Shown here in pieces: positions 41,931-50,930 of a stretch of DNA of 51,737 bases (positions are counted from its first letter, which is position 1; every line of letters starts with the position of its first letter). The stretch is from Promineifilum sp. (GTDB taxonomy: Bacteria; Chloroflexota; Anaerolineae; Promineifilales; Promineifilaceae), in contig JACKBY010000024.1 in NCBI GenBank assembly GCA_020634335.1, positions 1-51,737 of the forward strand, read 5' to 3'. The notes beneath the pieces are model-generated. The model saw only the letters and a list, made by a program, of their open reading frames with translations. It was not told where the DNA came from and did no database searches. The position numbers were made by a program, and so were the translations under genes.

Positions 41931-42133
41931 GAATGGCCGGCGGATGTGACGGATTGACAATTTTAACACGGATATAACGGATGAACGGGAATAATAGCAC
42001 TTCAATCCGTTCTATCCGCGCGCCATCCGGGTTTCATTTCTGACTCTTCAGGACCCCGCCCCGACTCATCGACGGCCGCCGGTATACAATACGCGCTCCA
42101 GCGCGGCATTGACAAGACGACAAGAGGCGGCCG
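41931..42133. repeat. Intergenic dispersed-repeat material
   Basis: AACACGGATATAACGGATGA and a partly complementary CAATCCGTTCTATCCG stretch near 42004 form an imperfect inverted repeat, similar in style to other gaps in the window. Confidence 0.4.
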
Positions 42134-44440
42134 GTGGCCCATTCGTTTGCCCAATTCCCTTCGCTCCAGTGCCCCCGCTGCGGGGCGGCGTTTTCCCCTG
42201 ATATCTGGCTGATCATCGACGCGGCCGAGCGGCCGCTGCTCTGCCTGCTGCGCGGCGGGGTGGCAGAACCGATCGCCGTCGAAGCGGCGCTGGAGCGGGG
42301 CGCGCTGCGCTACGACTACCTGTCGAATTACGATGACAAGGTGGTGAACCGGGCCGGCCACCGCCGGTTGGGGCGGCCCCTGCTGGGTCCGCTGCTGCCC
42401 CATTTGGACGGCATCGAGCATTTGGTCATCGCCCCGGAGGGGTCTATCATCAACTGCCGCTGCACGCCCTTTGGATCGGCGCGGCCAATTCCGACGAATC
42501 CGGGACGACGCTGCTCGACCGGGCCGAACAACGCCATGACGACGATGACCTACGACAAGCTGGGGCGAAAGCTGACGATGAATGACCCCGATATGGGCTT
42601 CTGGAGCTACGGCTACGACGGCAGCGGGAATCTGGCGCGGCAGACGGACGCCAAGAACCAGCGGCTGTGCTTCTACTATGACGCGGCCAACCGGCCGACG
42701 AGCAAACGGCATGACGGCACGGGCACTACCCCATGCCCGGCGATGTGGGGCGGGACGTTGTTGGCCAACTACACCTATCACACCAGCGGCGCGGGCAAGG
42801 GAATGCCGGCAAGCACCACCGGCGGCAGCGGCGCCGGCGCGTTCGCGGATACGTTCACCTATGATTTTCGCGGCCGGGTGACGAGTTATGCCCGTGTAAT
42901 CAACGGTGTGAGCTTCAACCTGTCCACCACCTATGACGCCGCCGACCGGGTCGAGACGTTGACCTATGGCAACTCCGACGGCAACGAAGTGGTGACCTAC
43001 ACGTATGACGGTGAGTTTCCGGAAACCCTTCACTCGCAGAAAAAGGGCGGCAACCTGGTAGCCGATTTGACCCACAATTTCCGCGGCCAATTGACGGGCA
43101 TCGATCGGGTCGGCAACGGCATTGAGGATACGGCACTAACCTATCATGACCAGAATGAAAACTTTCAACTGCGCCGGTTGAACCACGGTGCAACAAACGA
43201 CGATATTCCTGATTTCCATTACGAGGACTACGACGCGCTGACGCAGTTGCGGGAAATGAATACCCTCTATAGTACCGGCACGGCGGTATCGACCTTCACC
43301 TACGACGGCGTGGGACGGATGCTGACGGAGCAACGGTCGGGCGATCCGTCGGGAGTGAATTACAACTACACCTATACCTACGGGGCCGGCGGGAATATCG
43401 ACAAGCGGAAAAGCGAAACCAGCGGAGTGGTGCGCAATTACGTCTACGACATCGATGACACGCCCAACGATGGCCGGCATTACCATGCCCTGGAGAGCGT
43501 CACCGGTGACGGGTTGACGGCGACTTTCATCAACGACCCGAACGGGAACATGAGCAGCCGGACAATGAACGGCGTCACTTACACGCAGGCCTTCGACGTG
43601 GAGAACCGGCTGACGAGCGTGACGGTGAACGGGCAGGTGACAAGCTTCCACTACGACGCCGGCGGCAACCGCACCCTGACCGTGCAACCCAACGGTACGA
43701 AGGTCTACACCCCCTTTCCGGAATACGAGAAGACGGTTCCGGTCACAGGGTCATCGACCGAGCGCAACCACTACTTTCTGGCCGGGCAGCTCATCGCCGC
43801 GCGGGTGAAGGTGGCGGGGCAGACAGGCGCGTTCTACTACTTCTACACCGACCGGCGGGGCAGCGTCTACGCCCTGCGCAAGGCCGACGGGACGTGGGTC
43901 AACGGCAACTATGCCCGCTACGACGCCTACGGCGGCTACCGCACCACCCCGGCAACGACGGTCAATCCGGGCATCAGCGACCGCGGCTTCACCGGCCACC
44001 GCATGAACAACACGGGGAGCTATGGCTTTGGGTTGATCTACATGAACGCCCGGTATTACCTGCCGGAGATTGGGCGGTTTATCTCGCCGGACAGTATCGT
44101 GCCCGATCCACAGAACCCGCAGAGTTACAATCGGTACAGCTACACGCGAAATAATCCGGTGAACTTCACGGATCCGACGGGGCATAGGGAATGCGAGATC
44201 ATTTGTGATGGTGAATCACAGAACTGGCGCACCTATCAGGATTCGGCGTGGCTCGAAGGGTGGGATGTAAAGCAACAGGCTGCCAATTCGGCAACGGCCG
44301 AAACGGTCCTCGTTGATGTGCCTCAAGCAATAGTTGGCGCTTTTTGGGAGCCGGCCGATTGGGTGCTTGCTCTGCGCGATGGATTCCAGTGGAATGACAG
44401 CTTCGGCATGCTGCCGTTTGTTCCGGCGACGGTTGGGTGA
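42134..44440 (+). CDS. CHAT-protein fragment joined to an RHS/YD-repeat protein
   Basis: Residues 1-110 come from a zinc-ribbon CHAT-protease-type gene (LQCPRCGAAFSPDIWLIIDA, LGRPLLGPLLPHLDGIEHLV). The same gene continues in another frame (HQLPLHALWIGAANSDESG) up to about 42530. From about 42537 the frame is an RHS repeat protein: many YD motifs (MTYDKLGRK, TFTYDFRGRV, FHYDAGGNR), then the RHS core (YARYDAYGGYR, GRFISPDSIVPDPQNPQSYN) and NPVNFTDPTGH, which normally precedes a variable toxin tip. The core lacks secretion signals because its N-terminal part is missing. It stops at 44440, before the toxin domain seen in the next frame. I read it as a recombined, non-functional locus. Confidence 0.8.
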   Translation: MAHSFAQFPSLQCPRCGAAFSPDIWLIIDAAERPLLCLLRGGVAEPIAVEAALERGALRYDYLSNYDDKVVNRAGHRRLGRPLLGPLLPHLDGIEHLVIAPEGSIINCRCTPFGSARPIPTNPGRRCSTGPNNAMTTMTYDKLGRKLTMNDPDMGFWSYGYDGSGNLARQTDAKNQRLCFYYDAANRPTSKRHDGTGTTPCPAMWGGTLLANYTYHTSGAGKGMPASTTGGSGAGAFADTFTYDFRGRVTSYARVINGVSFNLSTTYDAADRVETLTYGNSDGNEVVTYTYDGEFPETLHSQKKGGNLVADLTHNFRGQLTGIDRVGNGIEDTALTYHDQNENFQLRRLNHGATNDDIPDFHYEDYDALTQLREMNTLYSTGTAVSTFTYDGVGRMLTEQRSGDPSGVNYNYTYTYGAGGNIDKRKSETSGVVRNYVYDIDDTPNDGRHYHALESVTGDGLTATFINDPNGNMSSRTMNGVTYTQAFDVENRLTSVTVNGQVTSFHYDAGGNRTLTVQPNGTKVYTPFPEYEKTVPVTGSSTERNHYFLAGQLIAARVKVAGQTGAFYYFYTDRRGSVYALRKADGTWVNGNYARYDAYGGYRTTPATTVNPGISDRGFTGHRMNNTGSYGFGLIYMNARYYLPEIGRFISPDSIVPDPQNPQSYNRYSYTRNNPVNFTDPTGHRECEIICDGESQNWRTYQDSAWLEGWDVKQQAANSATAETVLVDVPQAIVGAFWEPADWVLALRDGFQWNDSFGMLPFVPATVG

Positions 44441-44838
44441 TACGCGGACGAGGGAGTATCAGCTTTACGTGCTGCTCGCCCAAAGGCTTTCGACATAGTT
44501 CCCTATCGTCCACAAATTCCGCACATGATCTTGTTAATCATCATGGAATTTTAGACGTTTGGGCATCTGCAAATATTCCTGGTTACCTTTCACGAAAGGG
44601 TGATGCACCAACTATAGCTCTAACTGTCGAGCAGCATAAAGCTACTATTTCCGAATATTGGAACTGGATTAGGGAAAATGCTTTTGGGCGTGGGCCAAAC
44701 TGGGCAGAAGTGCTGCCTCAACAGATACAAGAGCTGTCTCTGCGAATGTTTGACGCAGCAGGTGTGCCTCCATCTGTGCAGGATACCTACTTCCGAGTAT
44801 TCAACCAGTACATTTACACAGGGACTTGGCAAAGATGA
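44437..44838 (+). pseudogene. RHS toxin tip, frameshifted from its RHS core
   Basis: The open frame has a plausible nuclease-type tip (DLVNHHGILDVWASANIPGY, ALTVEQHKAT, FDAAGVPPSVQDTYFRVFNQ). It is separated from the RHS core by a stop at 44438-44440 and a missing base near 44511. The His-His pair and the HKAT block suggest an HNH-like toxin, but I cannot name the class. Its TGA overlaps the ATG of the immunity gene, which is the normal toxin-immunity layout. It probably lacks its own delivery. Confidence 0.6.
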
Positions 44839-45338
44839 AAGCTATCGAGTTCTTGACATTCGTGAGAGAGCATTCCGACTGCTTAGTTCGGCCACCAGTT
44901 GGAATGCCCATAACTGGAAATATAAAGCATCAATTACCTGATGACTTAACCGAGTTTTACTCGTTTTGTGGAGGCGTCGAATTGTTTCGCTCAGCCGAAT
45001 ACCCTTACTCGATACTCTCACCAAATCGCTTTCTCCCGGCCAATGAGATACTCGTCCCAGATTTGTGGTCTGAACCTGAATGGCTTGAAGATATTAGCTC
45101 TGACTGGTACCTTATTGCCTCAGACCCTGAGCAGCAATATCTGACTATTGACTTGAACGTACTCAGACTAGGCCGTTGCTATGATAGTTTTATAGGCAGA
45201 CACGGCATCAGAGGATTCTGCCCGATCATTGCTCGATCGTTCTCTGAACTATTGCAGAACCTGTGGTTCAATCAAGGACATTATCCTTATTGGCTCATGG
45301 AAAGTTTTTCATTAGGTGACGCATATGACGGTATGTGA
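44835..45338 (+). CDS. SUKH/SMI1-KNR4-type immunity protein
   Basis: ATG at 44835 gives 167 residues. The pattern LPDDLTEFYSFCGGVELF, a central SPNRFLPANEI, and a C-terminal SFSELLQNLW fit the SUKH superfamily, which neutralises RHS and contact-dependent toxins. It overlaps the toxin-tip stop (ATGA). Base composition is lower in GC than its neighbours, consistent with acquisition together with the tip. It looks intact even though the toxin gene is broken, so it may persist as orphan immunity. Confidence 0.8.
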   Translation: MKAIEFLTFVREHSDCLVRPPVGMPITGNIKHQLPDDLTEFYSFCGGVELFRSAEYPYSILSPNRFLPANEILVPDLWSEPEWLEDISSDWYLIASDPEQQYLTIDLNVLRLGRCYDSFIGRHGIRGFCPIIARSFSELLQNLWFNQGHYPYWLMESFSLGDAYDGM

Positions 45339-45357
45339 TTGGCCTGTGGCTTCCAAG

Positions 45358-45626
45358 CGATGAACGGCGGGTCGCAGGTAGTGACGCGGGTGGACAACAC
45401 TTACCTACAACGGGCGAAAGAACTTGATTAAGCAGCACAAAGGCACGACACTGACCCACGACTACACCTTCAATGCGACGCGCAGGCTAAAATGGTCTAC
45501 ACCTATGACGTATTGGGTGAGCAACTGACCGAGACCGGTTACGACGGCGCGGTCACGACCACGGCCGTTCTGGGTCGCACTCGCGAGGTGACCGACGGCA
45601 ACGGCCGGCACTTCATCTACGAGTCA
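45358..45626 (+). pseudogene. RHS repeat remnant cut by the Tn3-type element
   Basis: Pieces such as VYTYDVLGEQLTETGYDG and VTDGNGRHFIYES are YD repeats in broken frames. The remnant ends exactly where the 39-bp terminal repeat begins at 45627, so the element inserted into or deleted part of an RHS gene. Confidence 0.65.
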
Positions 45627-45986
45627 GGGTACCTCCCGGAAACGTCCGTAAATGTCCGCTTGTATCTCGCCTTCGCCGAAAGAGCGAAGGCCGAGGTAAT
45701 CCACAACCGCCCCTCCATGCTCGACGATAGTCTGCCTGCGTTGCTGGTATTCGGCGATGGCCGGGCCGGGAATATCCAGTTGCACGGCCACATAGGTTAA
45801 CAGTTCGTCGAGGATTTCCAGGGGTTGCTGCGCCGGGAGTCGATTCGTCAGGCGAACAAACGCCAGCTGGTAAGCAAAGCCCAGCCTGTTGTTATCCCGT
45901 CGCCTTTGGTGGATCTCCGCGATGTCCTCCGGCTTGAATTTGGCGTCGCGCAAGAGCTCTTCGTGGGAAAAAGCCGATTCTGACAT
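45624..45986 (-). pseudogene. tnpA: Tn3-family transposase, N-terminal 120 residues only
   Basis: MSESAFSHEELLRDAKFKPE starts a DUF4158-type N-terminus of a Tn3-family transposase (normally about 1000 residues). The frame runs straight into the 39-bp terminal repeat, which encodes the last residues (ADIYGRFREVP), and stops just outside. About 2.6 kb of the gene is therefore deleted between codon 110 and the element end. It cannot transpose by itself and would need a helper transposase. It is divergent from the resolvase gene, as in many Tn3 elements. Confidence 0.8.
45627..45665 (+). repeat. 39-bp Tn3-type terminal inverted repeat (left copy)
   Basis: The outer end reads GGGTACCTCCCGG. It is identical, inverted, to 5031-5069. 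Directly outside is the RHS remnant. The 5-bp flanks of the two copies (AGTCA at 45622-45626, ACTAA at 5070-5074) do not match, so no target duplication is left. Confidence 0.8.
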
Positions 45987-46108
45987 AGAGAAACGCTCGT
46001 TTGTTTGGGCTGAGACGATATAGAAATATGATCGGCTATTATGTTACAATTCAACAATAACAACTGCCAAATAATACCTTTTTGTTTCACAGGCGGTGAG
46101 GAGCAACT
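45987..46108. promoter_or_regulatory. Likely res site and divergent promoters
   Basis: This AT-rich 122-bp gap between divergent tnpA and tnpR is where Tn3 elements keep the resolution site and both promoters. It contains repeated TTGTTTG/CAACAATAACAA-like patches. No fine map is possible by eye. Confidence 0.5.
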
Positions 46109-46756
46109 ATGAAGGTCATCGGCTACATTCGGGTCAGTACGGATAAACAGGATGGGGAGAAACAGGAGCATCTGCTGTTTCAGCACGCCCAACGGCACAA
46201 ACTTCAGATCGACCGCTTCATCAGCGTGGAAATGTCATCACGAAAAAGCACGCGCGAACGCCGCATTGATGAGTTGCTGGCCTATCTGAATGCCGGGGAT
46301 GTACTGCTGGTCGCCGAACTGAGCCGCCTCGGGCGCAACATGTTCGAGGTGATCGATATCATCAACCAGTTGGGCGAGAACGGCGTTGAGGTGGTGTTTG
46401 TCCGGCAACCGGAGCTATCCACCACCGGAGCGCACCGGAAACTGCTGCTGGCTATCTACAGCTACTTTGCCGAGACGGAGCGCGAATTCATCTCCCTGCG
46501 CACCCGGCAAGGGCTGGCTGCCGCACGGGCTAAGGGAAAGAACCTGGGACGGCCCAAGGGCAGTCGCGACAAGTATAGAGTTCTGGACCCGTACAGGACT
46601 ACAATCCGGGAGCATTTGCGGATGCGTGTCCCGCTGCGGCGCATCTGGCAGATCGTCAATCCTCAACTGGCTAAACCGATAAGTTACAACGCTTATCGTT
46701 ACTTCGTCAGGCAGGACCCTGAGCTGTTGGCTTTGTGGGAGGCCCATCGAGGATGA
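46109..46756 (+). CDS. tnpR: Serine recombinase, Tn3-type resolvase
   Basis: This 215-residue small serine recombinase begins KVIGYIRVSTDKQDG, with the catalytic Ser near residue 10. LLVAELSRLGRN near 70, a YFAETEREFISLRTRQGL dimer helix and a GRPKGSRDKY linker follow, with an extended helix-turn-helix at the end. It appears intact. It would resolve cointegrates made during transposition at the adjacent res site, and could also resolve multimers of this replicon, which helps plasmid stability. The C-terminal part is longer than in TnpR of Tn3 and fits the variant group with DUF4158 transposases. Confidence 0.9.
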   Translation: MKVIGYIRVSTDKQDGEKQEHLLFQHAQRHKLQIDRFISVEMSSRKSTRERRIDELLAYLNAGDVLLVAELSRLGRNMFEVIDIINQLGENGVEVVFVRQPELSTTGAHRKLLLAIYSYFAETEREFISLRTRQGLAAARAKGKNLGRPKGSRDKYRVLDPYRTTIREHLRMRVPLRRIWQIVNPQLAKPISYNAYRYFVRQDPELLALWEAHRG

Positions 46757-46779
46757 GCAGTTCTTAGGAACCCTCACCT

Positions 46780-46813
46780 AGCAGGCATTTACGCACGTAT
46801 CCGGGAGATATCC
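46780..46813 (-). repeat. Diverged third copy of the Tn3-type end
   Basis: It shares CATTTACG and CCGGGAG blocks with the 39-bp repeat, about 24 of 28 core positions, in the inverted orientation of 45627-45665. With that copy it brackets the tnpA fragment and tnpR as a 1.19-kb unit. It overlaps the last codons of the GH32 gene. Confidence 0.6.
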
Positions 46814-48321
46814 AAGATCGGCCAAATCGGCGCGAGTTTCCACACGTCCAAAGACCGGACCCGCAACGCGCCCCCAACGGTGAATAGTTCGACACCCAGG
46901 CTATCCGGCCGAGTCGGATAAATGCGGGTGGAGAGCACGATGCGATCGTCGAAAAATACTTCCAGGACCGAGCGGTCGAGGAAGATATGCATGCGTACCG
47001 GTCCATCCATCGCCAGGGGTGCCTGTTCCACGATCGCGGCCTTCGAACTGCCACCCCATTGCATGTCAGTGCCCAGGCTGGAGCGCTGCCGGTCGACGGT
47101 CACGGTGTTCGTGGTGACGTCGCAACGGATTGTCGTCTGTTCCGAGCCATCCGGCGAGCAGCGCAAGCGCAGACCGAAAGACATAGCCTGGTCATGTTCC
47201 AACACCACCTCAATTTCCAGGCAATCACCGCGAACCTCGTCGAGGATGTTCTCCGCACCGGGCCGGACGATGCGCTGTTCCACGCGCAAATGCTCACCGC
47301 GCAGTTGTCGTAGCTCGGGGACAGGTTGCATGCGCAAGGTACCGTCTTCGCCCAGCGACAAGAGACGGGGCAAGGACATGACTCCCGACCAGCCCGCGGC
47401 CCGCTGGGCCGCCTTGCTGAGACCTTCCAGAAGCCAGCCTATCAGGATGGGTCGCCTTCTCTCGTCCACGATCGCCTGAGGCGCGTAGAGATAGCCCCCG
47501 TATTCCAGGATTCCGGATACTTCCGGTGTGAATTGATCGTTTGAAAAGTCACCCACGTAGTACCCCGGGAACAGAAGTTCGCCGCTGATGTGGGCTTGGT
47601 ACGATACTATCAGCGCATGCCGGCCATCCACCGCGATCAGGTTGGGACATTCCCAGACAGATCCGGTCCAGAACGGTTCAAGGGCTGTCTGGTCGCCGGC
47701 CAACAACTGGCGTACATATTCCCAGTTCATAAGATCGGCCGAGCGATAGAGCAATACCACGCCGCCAACACCGTCATCGCGCGAGCCCATCACCATGTAC
47801 CACCACGCCCCTTCGCGCCAGACATACGGATCGCGGAAGTCGGGCGGGTCGCCGGCATCGATGCCTGGTGGCGGTCCGGCGATAATCGGATTGTCCGGGT
47901 GTTTCGTCCAGGTGTTCAGATCGTCGCTGCCCGTGGCCACGCAGACCACCTGCGGGTAGACGCCGGAGTAGAAAATCAACGGCTTGCCACCGGCAATGAT
48001 CGCCGAACCCGACCAGCAGCCGCCGCTGTCCGGGCTGTCCGGTGTGGGGGCCAGCGCGACTGGCTGATCTTGCCAATGCACCAGATCGGCGCTGACGGCG
48101 TGACCCCAGTGGATATTCCCGTGAAACGCCCCCTCCGGATTGTACTGGTAGAAGAGGTGATATTGGCCCCGCCAGTGGATGAAGCCGTTGGGATCGTTCA
48201 TCCAGTTGGCCGGGGCCAGGAAGTGATAGAGCGGCCGGTGGGGGTCACCGGCCATGGCCTGGCGCGTGGCGACGGATGTAGCAGCGCCGAATGTGACAAT
48301 GACGGCAGAATTCTCATTCAT
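46789..48321 (-). CDS. GH32 sucrose/fructan hydrolase, cytoplasmic type
   Basis: ATG at 48321 (MNENSAVIVTFG) gives 510 residues; TTG 48336 and ATG 48255 are alternatives. It has no signal peptide. GH32 motifs are complete: WMNDPNG with the nucleophile Asp, FRDP, and WECPNL with the acid/base Glu, followed by the C-terminal beta-sandwich (LDRSVLEVFFDDR). It should hydrolyse the imported sucrose or short fructan inside the cell, complementing the lipoprotein GH32. It is the last gene of the same-strand cluster. Its last residues (DISRIRA) are encoded by the diverged Tn3-type end, so an insertion has replaced its original tail. Confidence 0.92.
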   Translation of the reverse strand: MNENSAVIVTFGAATSVATRQAMAGDPHRPLYHFLAPANWMNDPNGFIHWRGQYHLFYQYNPEGAFHGNIHWGHAVSADLVHWQDQPVALAPTPDSPDSGGCWSGSAIIAGGKPLIFYSGVYPQVVCVATGSDDLNTWTKHPDNPIIAGPPPGIDAGDPPDFRDPYVWREGAWWYMVMGSRDDGVGGVVLLYRSADLMNWEYVRQLLAGDQTALEPFWTGSVWECPNLIAVDGRHALIVSYQAHISGELLFPGYYVGDFSNDQFTPEVSGILEYGGYLYAPQAIVDERRRPILIGWLLEGLSKAAQRAAGWSGVMSLPRLLSLGEDGTLRMQPVPELRQLRGEHLRVEQRIVRPGAENILDEVRGDCLEIEVVLEHDQAMSFGLRLRCSPDGSEQTTIRCDVTTNTVTVDRQRSSLGTDMQWGGSSKAAIVEQAPLAMDGPVRMHIFLDRSVLEVFFDDRIVLSTRIYPTRPDSLGVELFTVGGALRVRSLDVWKLAPIWPILDISRIRA

Positions 48322-48332
48322 AAGATATGCGA

Positions 48333-48581
48333 TCAACGACGCACGGCATTGACGACGACAAGAAAGACGCCGGTGGCGAGGACGGCTACCAGCGCGTTTT
48401 GCAGATTGAACTCAAACACAGGGCGATAGATAACCAGATTGGTGACGAAACCGCCGACACACGCGCCGAGAATACCAAACCCAACGTTGACAGCGTCATC
48501 TATGTTCGCCGTGCGACTTGTTAATCGGCAGGCCAGCCAACCGGCGACCGCTCCGATGATAATCCAGACAAGTAGTCCCAT
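48333..48581 (-). CDS. GlsB/YeaQ/YmgE-family small membrane protein
   Basis: This 82-residue protein has three hydrophobic helices rich in Gly and Ala (LLVWIIIGAVAGWLACRL, then NVGFGILGACVGGFVTNL). This is the transglycosylase-associated family, often stress-induced, with no known enzyme activity. The ATG at 48581 follows a perfect AGGAGG. It sits between the permease and the cytoplasmic GH32 genes. Its place in a sugar cluster is unusual and it may simply have been captured. Confidence 0.88.
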   Translation of the reverse strand: MGLLVWIIIGAVAGWLACRLTSRTANIDDAVNVGFGILGACVGGFVTNLVIYRPVFEFNLQNALVAVLATGVFLVVVNAVRR

Positions 48582-48599
48582 GATTAGACCTCCTATAAA

Positions 48600-49523
48600 C
48601 TAGCCTTTGACGCCGCTCGAGGCCAGACTCTTCACAAAGGCACTTTGGAATATAAAGAAGAAAATCAGCACCGGGATGGTGATCATCGTGGTATAGGCCA
48701 TGACTTCACCCCATTGTGTATCCCTCTGGAAGAAGAACAGCAAGCCCACCATCACCGGACGAAGCTCGTCACTCTGAATCGTCATGGTCGGCCACAGAAA
48801 GGAGTTCCACGAGGAGATGAAGGTCAGGATGGCGACCGACGCGAAGACCGGCAGTGAAATAGGAACAATGATCCGGTAAAAGATCTGAAATCGACTGGCG
48901 CCGTCGACCAATGCTGCTTCATCGAAGTCCTTGGGAATTTCCTGGAAGAACTGGTAGAAGAGGAAGATCGAGTACGCGCCGACGATGAAGGGGATGACCA
49001 GGACATAATAAGTGTCCAACCACCCCTGTGTGATGGCAACCCCATCTTCAAATGACAGTGTTGGTAGTCGGCTGACCAGTAACAGCAACGGCATAATGGT
49101 GGCCTGGCCCGGGATGATCAAGGTGGCAATAATAATGGACAAAATGAGTTTCTGCCCCGGCCACTTGAGACGCGATAAGGCATAGGCTGCCATGCTGTTC
49201 ACTGTTAGGGCCAATATGATCGTGACAGCCGTCAGGAATATTGAGTTGAGCATGTAGCGAACGAAGTTGCTGTCTGTGAATACTCGTTCGTAATTAGCCG
49301 TGGTTAGCTCACCTGTCGGCAAGAATGCACGAATCGATCTCAGGTCGGCGAAAATCTGCTGGTTACTGCCCTTGAACGAGGATACGATCATGAAAACTAG
49401 CGGAAACGTGAAGAAGAATACCAATAATAAAAGTGGCACGTACCGCAATGTGGTCCTAAGAGCCTTTCCTCCCGACCCCGGTCTGCGCTCGCTACTTGAT
49501 GCTGCGGAATCTATTGTTGTCAT
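48600..49523 (-). CDS. Carbohydrate ABC transporter permease, MalG type
   Basis: This 307-residue inner-membrane permease has six predicted helices and the EAA loop EEIPKDFDEAALVDGASRFQ that docks the ATPase subunit. The N-terminus is cytoplasmic and Ser/Arg-rich. It pairs with the MalF-type permease encoded 175 bp upstream on the same strand. No ATPase gene is nearby. Length and motif are normal. Confidence 0.93.
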   Translation of the reverse strand: MTTIDSAASSSERRPGSGGKALRTTLRYVPLLLLVFFFTFPLVFMIVSSFKGSNQQIFADLRSIRAFLPTGELTTANYERVFTDSNFVRYMLNSIFLTAVTIILALTVNSMAAYALSRLKWPGQKLILSIIIATLIIPGQATIMPLLLLVSRLPTLSFEDGVAITQGWLDTYYVLVIPFIVGAYSIFLFYQFFQEIPKDFDEAALVDGASRFQIFYRIIVPISLPVFASVAILTFISSWNSFLWPTMTIQSDELRPVMVGLLFFFQRDTQWGEVMAYTTMITIPVLIFFFIFQSAFVKSLASSGVKG

Positions 49524-49698
49524 GTCTGGTTACCTCTTTCTCAACTCACCCGGATCCGGATCCGATTGATAGCAGCAATGGTCATGAAGATAACGATTGT
49601 TCTCGTAGATTCGCGACCGTTGTAGGGGCGGTCGATGCCGTCCCGCAATGCGGAAAAGGTTGTCTCGACGGACTTAGCTGTCATTGGCATGGTCGGTT

Positions 49699-50811
49699 CT
49701 ACCCCCTCTCCCGAACCGTGTAACGCTGAATCAGGTTAACGGCAACGATGATCAAGAAAAAGACAACAGCAATCGCCGAGGCGTAACCTATGTCTTGCTC
49801 GCGAAAGCCGTTCCGAAACATGTGGAAAACCGTAGTTGTCGTGGCGTCGTCCGGTCCGCCATTGGTCAGCACCAGAACTTGGTCGAACAACTGGAAAGCA
49901 GCAATAGTGATGGTCAAGAATATGAAGACCAGCACAGGCCGCAGTCCCGGGATCGTGATAAAGCGGAACTTTTGCCAGCCATTGGCACCGTCGATGCTGG
50001 CCGCCTCGTAGAGAGACTCCGGTATTTGCTGGAGCCCGGCGACGAAGAGCATCATCTGCATCCCCGCTCCCTGCCAAATTGACATGATGATGATAGACCA
50101 CATGGCGATGCTGGGATTGCCCAACCAATTGACCGGCCCGAGGAGGCCAAAAGTTAACGTGTTCAGCATCTCGTTGATCAACCCGTTGTTGTTATCGTAG
50201 AGGAACCGCCAGACGATGGAGACGACCACCATGGACGTTACTACCGGCGCGAAGTACATGGTCCGGAAGAAGGATTGACCTTTCAAGCCCTGGTTCACCA
50301 GCAGGGCCAGGAGCAACCCAAGCCCGGTCTGAATCGGGATGACGACCAACGCGAAGAAGAAGTTATTAGTCAGCGAGCGCATGAAGAGCGGATCGCCGGC
50401 CAGGATGTAAGTGAGTTGGCCACCTAGCTCGATTGTGAACCACTCGCGCATTCCGGCATATTGCGGGTAGGCTTCTTCGTCGCGTGTAAAATCGCGCGAT
50501 CGGGGATAGACGAAGTTGCCCTCCTCATCGACGACCGGTTGGCCGGTGGCTTCGTCGATCTCCGGATCGACTGTCAGGACCGAGAGGCTCAGCAGCCGCT
50601 GATAGTTTCGCAGCCCGACGGACTCGGTCGGATTGCCCGAAATCAGTCGCTGGTTGGTGAAACTGAAGTAGATGGCCGCAAAAAATGGCGTAATCACGAA
50701 TAAAAGCATGAGCAGTATCGCCGGCCCGGCCATCGAAAATCCGGCCAGCGTCTGCTGTTGCTTGCGGGGGCTTGCTCCCTCACGTGACAGAACCACGGTT
50801 GGTGTCGTCAT
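49699..50811 (-). CDS. Carbohydrate ABC transporter permease, MalF type
   Basis: ATG at 50811 follows AGGAG; the frame extends to 50832 without a better site. The 370 residues hold about six helices, a larger periplasmic loop between helices one and two (about residues 60-135), and the EAA loop QIPESLYEAASIDGANGWQK. It is the second membrane subunit of the transporter fed by the lipoprotein at 882-2279. It lies 120 bp after the lipoprotein GH32 stop, so it is probably in the same transcript. Confidence 0.93.
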   Translation of the reverse strand: MTTPTVVLSREGASPRKQQQTLAGFSMAGPAILLMLLFVITPFFAAIYFSFTNQRLISGNPTESVGLRNYQRLLSLSVLTVDPEIDEATGQPVVDEEGNFVYPRSRDFTRDEEAYPQYAGMREWFTIELGGQLTYILAGDPLFMRSLTNNFFFALVVIPIQTGLGLLLALLVNQGLKGQSFFRTMYFAPVVTSMVVVSIVWRFLYDNNNGLINEMLNTLTFGLLGPVNWLGNPSIAMWSIIIMSIWQGAGMQMMLFVAGLQQIPESLYEAASIDGANGWQKFRFITIPGLRPVLVFIFLTITIAAFQLFDQVLVLTNGGPDDATTTTVFHMFRNGFREQDIGYASAIAVVFFLIIVAVNLIQRYTVRERG

Positions 50812-50930
50812 ATCTGCATCTCCTTCATCCACATTAGCGGGCGTCTCTAGAAAATCACTAATGATTTCATATCACCCTTCGGTTCTTCAGAGTTCCGGCG
50901 ATATGGTGAGTTGCTGAAAGACATCTTGAT

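Noticed and set aside
42002..43090. 362-codon open frame on the minus strand
   Set aside because: Antisense to the RHS gene; no recognisable domain.
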